The notes below the pieces were generated by a model. The model was not told the DNA's origin. It worked only from the letters and a program-made list of their open reading frames with translations, and ran no database searches. DNA of 64,000 bases from Sternotherus odoratus (lineage: Eukaryota; Chordata; Testudines; Kinosternidae): the NCBI GenBank assembly GCA_032164245.1, contig JAVMKO010000002.1, positions 175,900,920 to 175,964,919 on the forward strand, in the 5' to 3' direction. The stretch's first letter is position 1. Each line of letters begins with the position of its first letter. Position numbers and translations under genes: made by a program. Of the stretch, positions 24,531 to 33,880 are shown one piece after another.

Positions 24531-24660
24531 TCCTCTGCAAGCATGGGGATGGGGGAGGGAAAGCATGGGGAGGGGGGAAGGGGGAGGAAAAGCATGGGGA
24601 GGGGGGAGGGAAAGAGGGTTCAAGGGCAGCAGGCTTAGAGCACAGCAAGGGAGCAGATTC
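24531..24660. repeat. Purine-rich GGGGAGGGAAAGCATG repeat
   Basis: About three imperfect units of a G/A-rich motif (AGCATGGGGA with GGGGGAGGGAAAG) at 24540-24620, lying between the nuclease stop and its polyadenylation signal. Confidence 0.55.
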
Positions 24661-26067
24661 TCAAACGCCATCTCGGGCACTCATAAAACTGTCTTTCAAG
24701 GCGTCCCTGAGGCACAGGGCCTCACGGTGTGCTCTTCTACTTTCCCTGCTGTGTGGCTGCTCATAGGTAGCAGAAAGTAAATTTGCCTCTGCCTCCCAGC
24801 CCGCCATAAACGTTTCCCCCTTGCTCTCACAGATATTGTGGAGCACAGAGCAAGCAGCTATAACAATGGGGCTATTTCTCTCGCGGATGTCTGAGCGAAT
24901 CAGTAAGGAACGCCATCTCCCCTTCAAGAGGCCAAATGCACACTCCACGGCCATTCTGCACTTGCTCAGCCTGTAGTTGAACAGCTCCTGACCCCTGTCC
25001 AGGGCTCCTGTGTAGGGCTTCATAAGCCAGGGCATTAGGGGGTAGGCTGGGTCCCCAATGATCACGATCGGCATTTCGACCCCCCCCACAGAAATTTTCT
25101 GGTCGGGGAAGAAAGTGCCTTGCTGCAGATGTCTAAAAACCCTAGAGTTCCTGAACACTCGAGCGTCATGAAGCTTTCCCGGCCACCCCACGTACAGGTC
25201 GGTGAAACGTCCCTTGTGGTCAACCACTGCTTGCATGACCATTGAGTAATATCCCTTCCGGTTTCTGTACTCAGCGGCCTCGTGGTCCGGTGCCAGGATA
25301 GGGATATGAGTCCCATCTATAGCCCCACCACAGTTAGGGAATCCCATGGCGGCAAAGCCATCTATTGTGGCTTGCAGGTTTCCGAGGTTTATAACCCGGT
25401 GTAGCAGCCGCTCGACGATTGCCCTGCTTACTTGCATCACAGCAAAGCCCACTGTAGACCTACCCACCCCAAACTGATTCGCCACTGACCAGTAGCTGTC
25501 TGGCGTTGCAAGCTTCCAGAGGGCTATCACCACTCGCTTCTCCACTGTAAGGGCCGCTCTCATTTTGGTATTCCTGCGCCGGAGGGCCGGGGACAGCAAG
25601 TCACAAAGTTCCATGAAGGTGCCCTTTCGCATGCGGAAGTTTCTGAGCCACTGGGAGTCATCCCAGACCTGCAGCACTATGCGGTCCCACCAGTCCGTGC
25701 TTGTTTCCCTGGCCCAGAATCGGCGTTCGATGGCATGAGCCTGCCCCATTGCCACCATTTTTGACAGATTGTCAGTCGCCCTACTTGCAAAAACGGCAGT
25801 GTCCCTGTCGTCCCCGCTGTGCACGGCAGTGTCCCTGTCGTCCCCGCTGTGCACGTCAGTGTCCCTGTCGTCCCCGCTGTGCACGTCAGTGTCCCTGTCG
25901 TCCCCGCTGTCCTCGTCCATCTCCTCCTCACTGTCGTCAGGTTCCGGAAAGCGCAGTTCTCCCCGGATCGCATTCCTCCTCTGCAGATGGTGCAGCAGGA
26001 ACTCAGCAACCGTGATCGAGGTCCTCACAACAGCCATTACTGCAGCCGTGGTGTCAGCGGGCTCCAT
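24661..26067 (-). CDS. PIF/Harbinger DDE nuclease (HARBI1-like transposase), 468 aa, intact
   Basis: A complete minus-strand frame from ATG to TGA. The catalytic triad of the superfamily is visible: D251 in G-A-I-D-G-T-H, D339 in I-G-D-P-A-Y-P and E375 in A-V-E-C-A-F-G-L-L-K-G-R-W. The conserved G-K-L-H-D-A-R-V-F block is at 297-305. A helix-turn-helix-like region (S-V-A-N-Q-F-G-V-G-R-S-T-V) lies at 194-206. Length is longer than HARBI1-type proteins (about 350 aa) because of an N-terminal extension holding four tandem 10-residue acidic repeats (G-D-D-R-D-T-[AD]-V-H-S, residues 55-92). It acts in the nucleus, cutting and joining transposon ends with the MYB partner. With no stop or frameshift it could be functional, if expressed. 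Confidence 0.93.
   Translation of the reverse strand: MEPADTTAAVMAVVRTSITVAEFLLHHLQRRNAIRGELRFPEPDDSEEEMDEDSGDDRDTDVHSGDDRDTDVHSGDDRDTAVHSGDDRDTAVFASRATDNLSKMVAMGQAHAIERRFWARETSTDWWDRIVLQVWDDSQWLRNFRMRKGTFMELCDLLSPALRRRNTKMRAALTVEKRVVIALWKLATPDSYWSVANQFGVGRSTVGFAVMQVSRAIVERLLHRVINLGNLQATIDGFAAMGFPNCGGAIDGTHIPILAPDHEAAEYRNRKGYYSMVMQAVVDHKGRFTDLYVGWPGKLHDARVFRNSRVFRHLQQGTFFPDQKISVGGVEMPIVIIGDPAYPLMPWLMKPYTGALDRGQELFNYRLSKCRMAVECAFGLLKGRWRSLLIRSDIRERNSPIVIAACSVLHNICESKGETFMAGWEAEANLLSATYEQPHSRESRRAHREALCLRDALKDSFMSARDGV
25795..25920. repeat. 30-bp in-frame minisatellite in the nuclease gene
   Basis: Four head-to-tail 30-bp units (GTGTCCCTGTCGTCCCCGCT core on the plus strand), nearly identical, encode the acidic decapeptide repeat of the nuclease. 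Near-identity at the nucleotide level points to recent expansion. Confidence 0.9.
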
Positions 26068-26084
26068 GCTTGCAATGCTATGGT

Positions 26085-26280
26085 GTTAGCACGGCGGAGA
26101 AAGGGCGCGAATTATGGGATGCCTACCTACAGTGCACCGCTCGGAATGGGGGTGGGCGGCGCGGAAAAAGGGCGCGAAATTTGGAAATGCCTACCCATAG
26201 TGCAGCACTCAAAATGGTGCCTGCTGGGGGATCAGGGAACTGTGGGATAGGTACCCAGAGTGCAACGCTCGTCATGTCGA
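26085..26280. promoter_or_regulatory. Right subterminal repeats and nuclease upstream region of Harbinger
   Basis: Three degenerate direct repeats: two share a GCGGAGAAAGGGCGCGAA-type start and a GGATGCCTACC...CAGTGCACCGCTC tail (near 26093 and 26160), and a third with TGTGGGATAGGTACC...AGTGCAACGCTC lies near 26240. Together with the related left-end motifs they are candidate transposase or MYB binding sites, and they overlap the region where the nuclease promoter must lie. Function is inferred. Confidence 0.4.
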
Positions 26281-28055
26281 CGCTTGCAAAAGTTTTGCGG
26301 ACAGACACTGTCGACGTACTGTGCTTAGCTGTGCCTAGTGAAGACACACAACATCGACTGTATACCGTCGCGTTCACAACATCGACATAAAGGAAATCGA
26401 ACTACTGCTGTAGTGAAGACATACCCTATGTCATGCCACAACACTAAGCCACACAGAAATTTGAAGTTATGTATGTTTCTGGTGATTCCATTTCCCTCGG
26501 CCACTGTTCTCCCATGAACAGTTCATGTCATAGCATTATCCTCCATAATGGCAACTATGGCATCATCTATCTTCCCAATTTGGTGTTCAATAGGCTTTAT
26601 CGCCTCCACTCGACTTTCCTATCATGTGGTACTCAGTGGTTTCAGTGTTAAAGAGGATGTTCCCAGATATTTCTTCAAAATTTTCCATTGAGTTGATGTA
26701 GAGAAAAATACATAGATGCTTTGAATTACATTAAAAAATTCAAGATGCTCACTAGAAGCTGATTCTGCATCACTGATCACCAAGTTCAATGAACGAGAAC
26801 CGCATGGGACAAAAAAGCTTGAGGGTTTAACTCTCGGATCTGTGTCTGCACCCCTCTGTTCTTTCCTCTCATGTTGGCACCATTATTGTAGCCCTGACCT
26901 CTCATGTCAGCTATCGCTTTATAAGAAGCACATTTGTCATACGAGCTCCTGTAGTATCCTCAATGTCAATCAATTCTAGAAAATGCTCTCTGACAGTCAC
27001 CATTGCAGGGACATTTTCACTAGGTTCTGTTGATGTTACAAAATGCACCATTAAAGTCATTTGCTCCATATGGCTGATGTCAGGTGTGCAATCCAGAATA
27101 ACAGAGTAATATCCTGCTGACTTCAGATCTGCCACAATCTTCTGTTTGACTTTTCTTGGAGTAACCGTATGATCTCATTTTGAATTGTTTTTCCAAGGCA
27201 GTGGTATGTGGACATTTCTTGGATGGTGACTCTTCTTAGATGCTCCTGGAGTACAGCATCAAACTCAGCCATCAGTTCCACAATTTTAAGGAAGCTTCTA
27301 TTGTTTAGCACATACAGCTGATCTGATCTGAAGTGCCATGCAGTGCTAGGTTTTGGGTAGCAAGCATTCTCACAATGGCAATGAGCCTTTTCAGAATGTT
27401 TTGCCAGTAAAGAGAATCTGATGCAATTTTCTCTTGATGCTGATCATCTATGGTGTCCTTTAACCTTAGTCTCATCTCAAGATCTTTCCACCTATGGAAT
27501 GTTCTCTGGTGATTTGCTGCCTTCTCATGGCATACCAGATTTCTCCAGTCCTTCGTTCCTGTATAACCCAGTGTGGCTGGAACACTAGACTGTAAGAGTT
27601 TGCAACAAAAATAGTGGCACCCTCTCCCCCAATCTGGAACCTCAGTTCACTTCATGGTAAGGCCAGCCCTGTCTAGACGATGTGTATGTCTGGAAGTTGG
27701 GGATATGTGGGTAATAACCAAGGTGTGAGTAGACATGGGTATCAGGTACTGAGGTCTGTGAAAATGCTGAAAACAGTGACAGTCTAAACTCAACCGAGCT
27801 ACAGTCCAAAGAAAGCCAATAAGTTATCTGAGCTGGGTCTCCTAATTTTAAAGTTATTACCAAAGAAGCAGTTCCAAATATTACAGCACTAGTGTACAGC
27901 ACAATCTCACGGTAATAGCTTGCTTGTTTTCCTGTGTAATCTAGCAGTGATCTCTATTTTTGCAAAGCCATTGTTTCTATGTTTAAATTCTTGCTCCCTA
28001 GGCATAGTTTATATTATAGGACATATGTTACTGCCTGGACATGGTGACTTCACAC

Positions 28056-28160
28056 TAGGGTGACCACCCATCCCTTATTTAAGGGTCCATCCCTTATTTC
28101 ATTGCTTTGTTCCTGAGGGTGACCACATGCCCCTTATTTTAAGATGCACTGAAGTGTATT
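28056..28160 (+). repeat. Partial hAT-like MITE fragments
   Basis: TAGGGTGACCACC at 28056 and GGGTGACCACATGCCCC at 28117 resemble the left end of the small hAT element at 35441 (TAGGGTGACCAGATGTCCC), repeated twice in the same orientation. The matching right end is not seen, so this is a fragment. Confidence 0.4.
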
Positions 28161-29484
28161 AAAACTGATCCTAAGTGACCATTTTAAATGTTAAATTGAA
28201 GCTAATGATAATTCCATTGTACATTTGAGAGCAACAGAAATGTACATTTGTGAGAAAAAATACATGTTATTCTAAGGAAAATGGTGTTTCCCTAAAATTT
28301 CCCTTCAACTGAAGTGTTATTACTTATTTTTCATGTGCCTTTTCCTTAATTCCATCCAATAAAGGTGCTCAGCCTATTTCATACATCTCATGGCATGCTA
28401 AATGTTACATCAGTCCTTAGAAATGGGAAATCTTTGCACAATAGATTGAGACATGTCAGGAATGCAGAAGCCAGATCCTCAGCTAGTGTAAAATGCCCCA
28501 GCTCCACTGAAATCAGTTTGGCCCTCAGTTTCCACTGCCAGCTTTTATCAGAAGACAACACCAAAATCTACCCACACCTTTTACAATAGAGAAGGCAGGC
28601 ATTGTAGATTGGACTTTCTTCCACCTCCTGATTATTAGCCACTTTGAATCCCACACAACCAGATAAATAACCATATATAATTTTTTTAAAAAACACAGCA
28701 AACTCTGGACTCTTGTATCTAGCTAGGATGATGAAGCAAGCGATGTCCTTCAAAAGTACAGCCAGTTATATTCCATGAATTAGCTATTGGGGGGGGGAAG
28801 TAAAAACCTGAATTGTCAGCACTTTTCTTCCTAGGAGGGTAAGGTTCAATAAATCCAGACCTAGGAATAATGGGTAGGGTAATTACATGGAAGGAACCCC
28901 CCCAAAAAAGCATTAATGACTGACACTTGTTCCTCCATGTATATTTAAGCAAAGTAGGAATGTGTATATAACTGCTTGCGAACACAAACCGGAGACTAAT
29001 TCTTCACTGTCTTGCTGCAGATGCATTGTTATTTCAGTGTCCAGTGTTATTGCCAAATGTTATCCTGAGCACATTTTGAGTGATAAGTAATTCATTAATC
29101 TGAGAGAATCAGTCAGCACATTTTATTGAGGTTGTACATTGTTAGCATGTCAGTCAGCTTGATTCAGTTCAGCATACCTACCCTGAGAAGGCACGGTGCT
29201 AGTTCCCAAGCTGCAGTCTCATTATCACTCCCTGAATCCAAGCAAATAAATAAAAATACAGACTGATGACATTGTCAAACTCCATGGCTCCACTTTTAGG
29301 CCCAGATCCTCAGCTGGTGGAAACTGACCTCAGTGGTGCTATGTAATTTACACCAGCTGGGTACGTGGTTTCATTTAGCTTTCAGCTCTGGTTGTCTAAT
29401 TCTTGTCTTTGAGTGTGTGTAACTATTGTACTACTGAACAGGAGGAGTTAATAACACCGCAATATAACCATAAAATAATACAAC
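28161..29484. other. Intergenic DNA with short palindromic repeats
   Basis: No gene. Short copies of a dispersed motif CCAGATCCTCAGCTRGTG lie near 28471 and 29304, the second followed by its imperfect inverse TTTACACCAGCTGGG at 29348, forming a foldback. Confidence 0.45.
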
Positions 29485-29489
29485 TTCCC

Positions 29490-30653
29490 TGTAACAAGGT
29501 CCACTGGCTGCCCCCTCTTCCTGGGGCCCACTGACTGCCCCAATAAAGCTCAGAGAGGCCTTACTTATGCAGCACCCGTGTCTTTATTTACAAAGAACAT
29601 AAGAACATAAGAACGGCCATACTGGGTCAGACCAAAGGTCCATCTAGCCCAGCATCCTGTCTACCGACAGTGGCCATTGCCAGGTGCCCCGGAGTGAGTG
29701 AACCTAACAGGTATGATCGAGCGATCTCTCTCCTGCCATCCATCACCCCCCTCTGACAGACAGAGGCTAGGGACACCATTCATTACCCATGCCGGCTAAT
29801 AGCCATTTATGGACTTAGCCTCCATGAATTTATCCAGCTCTCTTTTAAACCCTGTTATAGTCCTAGCCTTCACAGCCTCCTCTGGTAAGGAGTTCCACAG
29901 GTTGACTGTGCGCTGTGTGAAGAAGAACTTTCTTTTATTTGTTTTAAACCTGCTGCACGCCAATTTCATTGAGTGGCCCCTAGTTCTTCTATTTTGGGAA
30001 CAAGTAAATAACTTTTCCTTATCTACTTCCTCCACACCACTCATAATTTTATATACCTCTATCATATCCCCCCTTAGTCTCCTCTTTTCCAAGCTAAAAA
30101 GTCCTAGCCTCCTTAATCTCTCTTCATATGGGACCCGTTCCAAACCCCTAATCATTTTAGTTGCCCTTCTCTGAACCTTTTCTAGTGCCAGTATATCCTT
30201 TTTGAGATGAGGAGACCACATTTGTACGCAGTATTCTAGATGTGGGCGCACCATGGATTTGTATAAGGGCAATAAGATATTCTCCGACTTATTCTCTATC
30301 CCTTTTTTAATGATTCCTAACATCCTGTTTGCTTTTTTGACTGCCGCTGCACACTGCGTGGGACAAAGTGTGGGACAAAGCGTTGTCCCACCATCAGTGT
30401 GAAGCTATGCACAAAGCTTACCAGACTAGTTGGCTCCTTTCACACACAGAATCGGCCCTCAGCCGGGAGACTGACCTTACCCCGGCTATTCCCTGCCTTC
30501 TGGCCTCCTCCCAGCCTTTATAGGCCTTAGGCCCTCAGGTGCAGCCAGTCGACAGGCCAGTCAGGCTTTTCCCCAGCCTCCAATCTATTTTCCCTGATTG
30601 GGGCTGGCTGAGCAGGGGATAATTAGGTGCTTTTGCAGCAGCACTCTGCTACA
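29490..30653 (-). mobile_element. Solo LTR interrupted by CR1
   Basis: On the minus strand the sequence starts TGTAGCAGAGTGCTGC at 30653 and ends CTTGTTACA at 29490, with TG...CA ends. Identical 5-bp target duplications TTCCC lie on both sides (29485-29489 and 30654-30658). Internally the minus strand has a TATA box (CCTATAAAGG near 30523) and an AATAAAG polyadenylation signal near 29543, in the order expected of an LTR. Without the nested CR1 it is about 390 bp. No internal retroelement genes adjoin it, so it is a solo LTR. The family (Gypsy or ERV) cannot be told from the LTR alone. Confidence 0.8.
29593..30364 (-). mobile_element. CR1 LINE 3' fragment nested in an LTR
   Basis: The minus strand encodes 175 residues of the CR1 reverse transcriptase C-terminal region (30323-29796). 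Visible blocks are L-Y-K-S-M-V-R-P-H-L-E-Y-C-V-Q, L-E-K-V-Q-R-R-A-T-K-M-I-R-G-L-E, Y-E-E-R-L-R-R-L-G-L-F-S-L-E-K-R-R-L-R-G-D, and N-L-W-N-S-L-P-E-E-A ahead of the stop. The 3' UTR ends at AAGAACATAAGAACATAAGA (29593). It is 5'-truncated near 30364 and unusually well preserved over this part, so it is younger than the copies at 2-3 kb. Confidence 0.9.
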
Positions 30654-30658
30654 TTCCC

Positions 30659-32209
30659 CTACATCTAGTCCTCATGCCTTCATCTCTAATACAGTAGTGC
30701 AGCTTTGTGCTTCTCTCCCATTGCAACGCTACCCTACACCCAGCTTGGTCAACGGCTGGAGGATCCCCATGTGATAGGGGAATCCTTCATGGTGTAGAAC
30801 CTCTGTAATGGCTCAATTGCCACCCCTTACAGGCCCCTGGCACAGAGGTGTGGTTGAGGTTCTCTTATCCACAGTTGGTCCCTGACTGTTGAAATGGCCC
30901 TTTGGAGCCAACATAGATCAGCCTCCAAGGTGTTCTAATTTATACCAGGGGACCAAACTGATGCAGGGATGTCCGGAGGATCAGGGGAGTGTAAAGTTGG
31001 CTTAAAACCATCTTTGTGCCCCACATCTGGAGCTGCACTGAATGCTCTTGGCTTGCAGCCCACGATCTGGCCCCTCAAATCAGGCCTGCTGTGTAATATC
31101 CCTGCCAGTCCTAACACAAACTGCATATCTTGCTGAATTGTGTGGCAGTTTTGTGGTGCATGTACATTTTTCTGAAAGACAGAGATGAGACCACCAAGCT
31201 CATTTAGACTTGTGGTCTATTCAGCATTGGAAGCCAAGTCACTAGAGGTGAATGGCTTTTACATATGCTTGCTGTGTGATAAAATTACAGGCAAACAACC
31301 AAAGAAAACACACAGATGAGGGAAATGATTTAATTTTTTTGTTTGCAGGGGAGGAGTAAAGGGCATGTTGGATGTACATAATCTATTTGGGGGGTTGATT
31401 CTAATTCTCGCTGTGGCCCTTTTACACCTCTACTGCAATGCAGAGTCTTAAAATGGGTGCAAATTACATTTATGTTCACTTTAAGGCCCCCTTATGCTGC
31501 TAGAGCGGTGTATAATGAAAATAAGAAATCAAGCCCATAATATTCAGCCCCTCTCATCTTCTTATTCACACACTTTTCTTTACAGCGGGCAGTTTGCAAT
31601 AATTTTCTTTTACCATGTACCATTAGATGCTGTATTACCAGTTCTAGTGCAATTTCCTAGCATCAGTATAGGAACTACTTGCTCAAACCAGTGACATCTT
31701 GCTCCCAGTAAAGGAATAAAGAAAACTTTTAAACTGTGTCCTTTGTACCTGTCCTTTTACAAGCATTTTGTAACAGCCCTTGAAATGCAATATATTTTAC
31801 GCTAATTATATAAAACAGAAAACTGTTAAAATCGTTTACTCCACCTCTACAATTTCAGAGTGTACAGTTTCACTTAATACACAATTTGGTTTTGTTAAAT
31901 TTTTCCTCTAAGTTGAAGCTTTAATACTTAGACCATTTGGGGGAATATGGCTTTTTAATGTTTATAAATGTCAGATGATTTTGAGCAGACCAGAGCTCAG
32001 TGTCCTGTAATGTGTACCCTTTTGAATTTTTGGGCTCTGGAAATCAGTGTTGAAAAGAGCAGGTTATCAGTTGTATAAAGTGCGGACATTATATTTTACC
32101 ATTTTATTATATAATTAAGGAGGGCATTTCATACTTAAAGCCAACCTGAGGCAAACTAAGATCTGTAGTTAAAGTAGAATGGTCTCCTCTGAAAGAATTA
32201 TAGATATTT
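30659..32209. other. Intergenic DNA
   Basis: No gene. A short dispersed motif with AAGGCCCCCTTATGCTGC and CTAGAGCGGTGTATAATG at 31483-31516 is related to repeats at 1760, 3140 and 19850. Confidence 0.4.
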
Positions 32210-32345
32210 CAGATTGAAAATACTTGTTAGGTTACCCAGTCTAATCCTTTTCTAATGCAACATTTTCCCCCTAATACCTATATATTCTCCATTGCTTTGT
32301 CCAGTCCTGTTTTAAATGCCTTGGTAGATGGGCTTCTCAAACTTC
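32210..32345 (-). mobile_element. Possible decayed CR1 fragment
   Basis: ACCCAGTCTAATCC (32234-32247) and TTGTCCAGTCCTGTTTTAAA (32297-32316) resemble 3' CR1 blocks on the complementary strand. Strongly decayed. Confidence 0.3.
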
Positions 32346-33389
32346 CTGCAGAAGAGGGCTCAGTGGGACTGGAGCTAACTGTTACATGCAGGGATCATAT
32401 ATATCGTAAGGACATGGGGTCTGATTCCCCATTAATACTAGTATAAATCAGGAGGGTTTGCACCAGTATAAAGCTGGGAAAGTCAGAGGAGAATCAGATT
32501 CTCAAAATATACGGCTCTCAGTTTCTGATGGATCTCCCATGGAAATACAGCCTTGGACCTAGGCCAGTACATCACTTCCGCCATCCCCAATGTTGGGACT
32601 TTACTGTTGTTTGGAACTTCCCTTCCGTACCTCTGTGTAGTTTAGACAAATGATGTTGGCACCACTAATTGCCTGGTTTCTTTTTTCCAAATCTTTTTAG
32701 CCATGTGTATTTCTATTAGAGTCAAATGTCTGCCTTGGATTTTTACTTTTAAACCATTTGATCTATCAATTAATAAGCCTTTAACCAAACATTGTAAAGA
32801 AGGGGACAATTGGACAAGCCTTTGCATTTGGCTGGAATCTTTAAGACTCACTGTGAACAGCTGGACTCTTTACAGTCCTTGTGATGCCGATTAAATGAAA
32901 ATAATACATGGCAGAAAAAAGCTAAATCATTTGAACTTCACAAGTTATAGCCTAGAGCCATTTCACTACAGCTCATTAGGGAGTTTATGTTTATAATGTA
33001 ATGCCTTTAAATAGATTTGATATTTCTAAACAGGGTTTTGTAAATTAGAACTTTCCCAGGGGGCTAACCTAGTGCAAGCTATTCCAGTTGTGGAATACAT
33101 CCTGACTGAATAGGCTACAGAAGAAATGCTTCACTTAAAAATGCAGAGTCCTGTGTATTGTAATTACTTGTAGACTTAGGAATGTCACAGCCATACAAGG
33201 GAACAGGGAAATAATACCCATACTAGGTATAACCCAGTACCCTTGTGATGCACGATTCATATAAAAATACAGCTAAATAAATTAATGAAAAAGGTCATTC
33301 TGCCCCTCGTTTATACTGATGTAAAGGTGGACCCATAGAATCAAGAGCAGAATTTGATTTAGAGAGTCATTACATTGCTGATAGATGAC

Positions 33390-33500
33390 AGACAAGTGAG
33401 TGAGATGTATATTTCATTGGACCAACTTCTGTTGGTGAGAGAGACAACCTTTCCAGTTTACACAGAGCTCTTCCTCAGGTCTGGGAAAGATACTCCAGCT
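33390..33500. repeat. Unclassified dispersed repeat
   Basis: The stretch ATTTCATTGGACCAACTTCT ... GGTGAGAGAGACAACCTTTC ... CACAGAGCTCTTCCTCAGGT resembles a widely dispersed amniote repeat that often neighbours the SINE at 33534. I recognise the pattern but cannot name its family. Confidence 0.45.
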
Positions 33501-33533
33501 AAATACAAGATGAAACAGATTGTTTAGTATAAG

Positions 33534-33880
33534 TATCAGAGAGGTAGCCGTGTTAGTCTGGAATAGCAGAGGTAATAAAGAGTCCTGTGGCACCTTAAAG
33601 ACTAACTAAAGTATTGAAGCATAAGCTTTCGTGGGCTAACACCCACTTCATCGGATGCAAGCAGGTGTATCTTCCTCCTAGTGATAATGGACCATCTACA
33701 TTTAACAGCCCTCTTAGAATTGGTATGCTAATACAATTTTTTTTCTTTTCTTTTTCTTTCTGTGTGTATAAATGCATTTTACTTCTGTTCCATTCTATGC
33801 ATCCGATGAAGTGAGCTATAGCTCACGAAAGCTTATGCTGAAATAAACTAGTTAGTCTCAAAGGTGCTACAAGTATTCTA
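33534..33880. repeat. Foldback pair of SINE-type repeats
   Basis: A plus-oriented SINE copy (33534-33660: AGAGAGGTAGCCGTGTTAGT head, CCTGTGGCACCTTAAAGACT core, CTTCATCGGATGCAA tail) faces an inverted partial relative (33797-33880: TGCATCCGATGAAGTGAGC, CACGAAAGCTTATGCTG, GTTAGTCTCAAAGGTGC). They are separated by about 137 bp of AT-rich DNA, so the pair can form a long hairpin. Confidence 0.7.

Larger units (their letters stand above)
21668..26426. mobile_element. Near-complete two-gene PIF/Harbinger transposon
   Basis: The terminal inverted repeats are GGGCATGTCTTCACTACCA at the left and, reverse-complemented, GGGTATGTCTTCACTACAG at the right. Both are flanked by TAT (21665-21667 and 26427-26429), a 3-bp duplication as expected for this superfamily. 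It carries a plus-strand MYB-like gene in two exons and a minus-strand DDE nuclease, convergent, the standard animal Harbinger arrangement. It lies inside a hAT element and excising it in thought restores the hAT reading frame, which fixes the boundaries and the order of insertion. At 4.76 kb with a full nuclease frame it is the youngest large element here. Confidence 0.9.
21464..27311 (-). pseudogene. hAT transposase remnant, ZMYM1/DUF4371-like
   Basis: Three minus-strand pieces are recognisable. The first, 27311-27123, has N-R-S-F-L-K-I-V-E-L-M-A-E-F-D and H-L-R-R, then L-G-K-T-I-Q-N-E-I-I. The second, 27135-26911, has Y-Y-S-V-I-L-D-C-T-P-D-I-S-H and the H-F-L-E-L-I-D-I-E-D-T-T-G-A block. 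The third, 21673-21464, has I-L-F-E-I-N-V-V-S-K-R-L-Q and S-D-E-G-F. This order is typical of hAT-type transposases of the ZMYM1-like group, whose N-terminal RNase H-fold acidic residue lies in the I-L-D-C-T-P-D motif. The gene is interrupted by the Harbinger insertion within W-H-D-I-L-F-E-I-N and has other frame breaks. Its original start near 27500-27600 is not intact. Confidence 0.7.
20946..27671 (-). mobile_element. Decayed hAT transposon (ZMYM1-like), split by a Harbinger element
   Basis: The ends are short inverted repeats: CAGGGCCTGCC at 20946 and, on the other strand, CAGGGCTGGCC at 27671. They are flanked by imperfect 8-bp target duplications (CCTAGATG at 20938-20945, TCTAGACG at 27672-27679). 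An 8-bp duplication and CAGGG ends are hAT characteristics. The body encodes fragments of a DUF4371/ZMYM1-like hAT transposase on the minus strand. Removing the 4.76-kb Harbinger element nested at 21668-26426 leaves about 1.96 kb. It is inactive, with many stops and frameshifts. Confidence 0.75.

Noticed and set aside
33534..33880. DNA transposon based on inverted arms
   Set aside because: The 19-bp duplications around the copy at 54249 show that the family is retroposed; no terminal duplication was found around the inverted pair.
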